Part shown: in pieces, positions 62,342-64,000 of the stretch
Layout of the letters: every line of letters starts with the position of its first letter
Numbering within the stretch: the first letter of the stretch is position 1
Assembly (NCBI GenBank): GCA_965235095.1
Contig: OZ249405.1
Reading direction: 5' to 3' (one strand)
Length of the DNA stretch: 64,000 nucleotides
Source: Fontibacterium abundans
GTDB lineage: Bacteria > Pseudomonadota > Alphaproteobacteria > Pelagibacterales > Pelagibacteraceae
Notes under the pieces: model-generated
The model's input: the letters and a program-made list of their open reading frames with translations, nothing else
Databases searched by the model: none
What the model was told of the DNA's origin: nothing
Position numbers and translations under genes: made by a program

Positions 62342-63078
62342 TGTTATTTAAAAATATTCATTTTATTTTAGTTAGACCTCAACTTGGAGAAAATGTAGGA
62401 GCTGCTGCAAGATCATTAAAAAATTTTAATTTTGAAAATTTACGATTAGTATCCCCACGAGATAGCTGGCCAAACAAAAGCGCAACATATACAGCAGTGG
62501 ATGCTAAAGATATTGTCCATAAAGCAAAAGTATTCTCAAATAATAATCAGGCAGTTTCTGACTTAGATTATGTTTTTGCAACTACATCAAGAAGCAGATC
62601 TGTTAACAAAAAAATTATAGATTTAAATGAAGCTGTAAAAATTATAAAAAAACAGAGTATTCTTCAAAAAAAAAGTGGGATTTTTTTTGGACCTGAAGCA
62701 TCCGGATTAAGTAATGACGATTTAATTAATGCTAATTATTTAGTTAATATTCCAACAAGCAGTAAATTTAAGTCATTAAATTTATCACACGCAGTAACTC
62801 TTTTTGCTTTTGAACTGTTTATTGCTTCAAAAAAATTTGAACCTATCGTTAAAAATTTATATAGAAGCGATGATGCAAAGAAGAAAGAAGTTAATGCTTT
62901 TTTAGATTTTTTAATATCACATTTAGATAAGGTAGGTTTTTTGAAACCAGCGGAAAAAAAACAACAAATGATTAGAAGTGTTAAAAATATTTTTCATCGA
63001 AGTTCTCTTTCTACGCAGGAAATCAGAACTTTATCAGGAGTTATTAGTTCTTTAATTAAATATAAAGAGCGAGAGTAA
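62341..63078 (+). CDS. trmJ: tRNA (cytidine/uridine-2'-O)-methyltransferase TrmJ
   Basis: SPOUT methyltransferase of 245 residues, acting on position 32 of tRNA. The knot motifs are FGPEASGLSNDDL and NIPTSSKFKSLNLSHAVTL; the N-terminus VRPQLGENVGAAARSLKNF is diagnostic of the TrmJ/LasT group. The rest is a short helical tail for dimer or tRNA contacts. The next gene has its own promoter. Confidence 0.9.
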
Positions 63079-63080
63079 CA

Positions 63081-63109
63081 TTGACTAAAAGAATGAGGGT
63101 TATTATAAC
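63081..63109 (+). promoter_or_regulatory. Promoter for rpsD
   Basis: TTGACT (63081-63086) and TATAAC (63104-63109) are separated by 17 bp just after the trmJ stop. The predicted start near 63116 gives a leader of about 10 bases before the ATG at 63126. Confidence 0.7.
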
Positions 63110-63125
63110 AGAACACTTTTAAAAT

Positions 63126-63743
63126 ATGACAAAAAGAATAAATTCTACTCATAAAGTTGATAGACGACTTGGTGTAAACCTTTGGGGAAGACCAAAAAGT
63201 CCCTTTAACACAAGAGCATATCGTCCAGGTCAGCATGGACAAAGAAATAAGGGTAAGCCTTCAGATTACAATATTCAATTACAAGCTAAACAAAAATTAA
63301 AAAGTTATTACGGAAATATGAGCGAAAGACAGTTTAGAAATCTTTTTAGAAAAGCTTATAAGAAAAAAGGAGATACAGGTGAAAATTTAGTTGGTTTGTT
63401 AGAAAGAAGATTAGATGCAGTTATTTATAGAGCAAAATTTGCAATTACTGTTTTTGCCGCAAGACAAATTATAAATCATGGAAAAGTTAAAGTGAATGGA
63501 AGGAAAGTAAATATTTCTAGTTACTTAGTTTCTGAAAATGATGAAATAGAAATTAAAGATTCATTCAAGCAATCAATTCCAATTATTGGAGCAACACAAA
63601 GTAAAGAAAGAGAAGTTCCTGAATATATTGTTGCTGATCATAAAAAAATGACAGCAAAATTTAATAAAGTTCCAAAGTATGATCAGATCCCATATCCTGT
63701 GCAAATGGAACCTAAATTAGTTGTTGAATATTATTCTAGATAA
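63126..63743 (+). CDS. rpsD: 30S ribosomal protein S4
   Basis: Primary rRNA-binding protein that starts 30S assembly. The 205 residues begin MTKRINSTHKVDRRLGVNLW and carry the S4 RNA-binding domain at about 95-160 (LERRLDAVIYRAKFAITVFA and ARQIINHGKVKVNGRKVNIS). The N-terminal cysteine zinc knuckle is absent, as in other Alphaproteobacteria. Gene position outside the rpoA operon is typical for the class. Confidence 0.97.
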   Translation: MTKRINSTHKVDRRLGVNLWGRPKSPFNTRAYRPGQHGQRNKGKPSDYNIQLQAKQKLKSYYGNMSERQFRNLFRKAYKKKGDTGENLVGLLERRLDAVIYRAKFAITVFAARQIINHGKVKVNGRKVNISSYLVSENDEIEIKDSFKQSIPIIGATQSKEREVPEYIVADHKKMTAKFNKVPKYDQIPYPVQMEPKLVVEYYSR

Positions 63744-63746
63744 TTT

Positions 63747-64000
63747 TTATTTAAGAATTTTTTGTAATTCGCCTTTTTCGTACATTTCTTTAGCAATATC
63801 GCAGCCACCAATAAATTCTCCTTTAACATAAAGTTGAGGAACAGTCGGCCAATTACTAAAATCTTTAATTCCTTGTCTTATCTCAGGGTCAGCCAAAACA
63901 TTAACCCCAATAAATTTTACTTTTAGTTCTTTTAAAATATTACCAACCGTCATTGAAAATCCACATTGAGGCATTTCAGGAGTGCCTTTCATAAATAAAA
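63747..64000 (-). CDS. grxD: Monothiol glutaredoxin, Grx4/GrxD type (5' end cut off)
   Basis: CGFS-type glutaredoxin that carries or delivers Fe-S clusters with BolA partners. The frame has MKGTPEMPQCGFSMTVGNIL with the CGFS active site and the later WPTVPQLYVKGEFIGGCDI for glutathione binding. An internal ATG lies at 63992, but the frame stays open to the window edge and reads LFMKGTP, as in full-length homologues. So the start is outside, and about 20-25 residues are missing. Confidence 0.92.
   Translation of the reverse strand, partial: LFMKGTPEMPQCGFSMTVGNILKELKVKFIGVNVLADPEIRQGIKDFSNWPTVPQLYVKGEFIGGCDIAKEMYEKGELQKILK

Overview
The window looks like a stretch of a streamlined, AT-rich alphaproteobacterial chromosome, most likely from the SAR11 group (Pelagibacterales) or a close relative. 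The reasons are the strong A/T bias (I estimate near 30 % G+C, not computed), gene spacing of a few bases or less, and many 4-8 bp start/stop overlaps. Alphaproteobacterial hallmarks include a three-subunit proton transhydrogenase (pntAA-pntAB-pntB), a DUF3553 protein, a CHCC zinc-finger protein, the serC-serA-serB order and a tol-pal-cpoB-tilS-ftsH run. I see no insertion sequence, integrase, prophage or CRISPR array, and no gene-free stretch longer than 300 bp. The taxonomic call is inference from content, not a search result.

Layout. 1-9.5 kb: tail of tolB, pal, cpoB, tilS, ftsH, folP, glmM, thiD, purA (envelope integrity, proteolysis, folate, amino-sugar, thiamine and purine synthesis). 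9.4-11.5 kb, minus strand: rpoH, rluD, tRNA-Arg(UCG). 11.5-16.8 kb: transhydrogenase, an ABC-2 exporter pair and the tRNA t6A enzyme. 16.9-22.3 kb: xseB-ispA-dxs (isoprenoids), a short intergenic spacer with three phased GANTC sites, then DUF2237 / 2OG-oxygenase-like / hisI on the minus strand, folE and a tiny zinc-finger gene. 22.3-26.4 kb: AcuI-type reductase, LysR regulator, LysE exporter, rseP, HU. 26.4-34 kb: a CADD/PqqC-like oxygenase, the serine operon, peroxiredoxin, rhodanese, a DsbA-fold isomerase, an ABA4-like membrane protein, recX and a lipoprotein. 34-38.1 kb: cysQ, DUF3553, mnmA, several small genes, tRNA-Met. 38.1-41.4 kb: nitrilase-family hydrolase and a small glycan cluster (DUF6165, GT9, GT4). 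41.4-47.3 kb: assorted enzymes, rpoZ, an orphan TRAP binding protein, dusA and a papain-like-looking small protein. 47.3-54.6 kb: phosphomannomutase, nrdA-nrdB, prpC-prpB, a phosphatase. 54.7-64 kb: a GlmU acetyltransferase-only protein, glmS, class II DAHP synthase, nadE, cysS, cimA, trmJ, rpsD and the C-terminal part of a monothiol glutaredoxin.

How the genes fit together. glmM, the truncated GlmU and glmS cover most of the UDP-GlcNAc route, but the uridylyltransferase step is missing from the GlmU-like gene. folE, folP and the CADD-like protein suggest folate synthesis with an unusual source of p-aminobenzoate. AcuI with PrpC/PrpB would carry acryloyl-CoA to propionyl-CoA and on through the methylcitrate cycle. 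tilS, mnmA, dusA, trmJ, the t6A enzyme and rluD form a large RNA-modification set. The least explained items are the GANTC/DnaA-like spacer near 19.95 kb, the 27-residue K/R-rich peptide at 36.3 kb, the Cys-His protein at 46.8 kb and the unplaced 253-residue protein at 37.2 kb. Nothing in the window is demonstrably a new multi-gene system.
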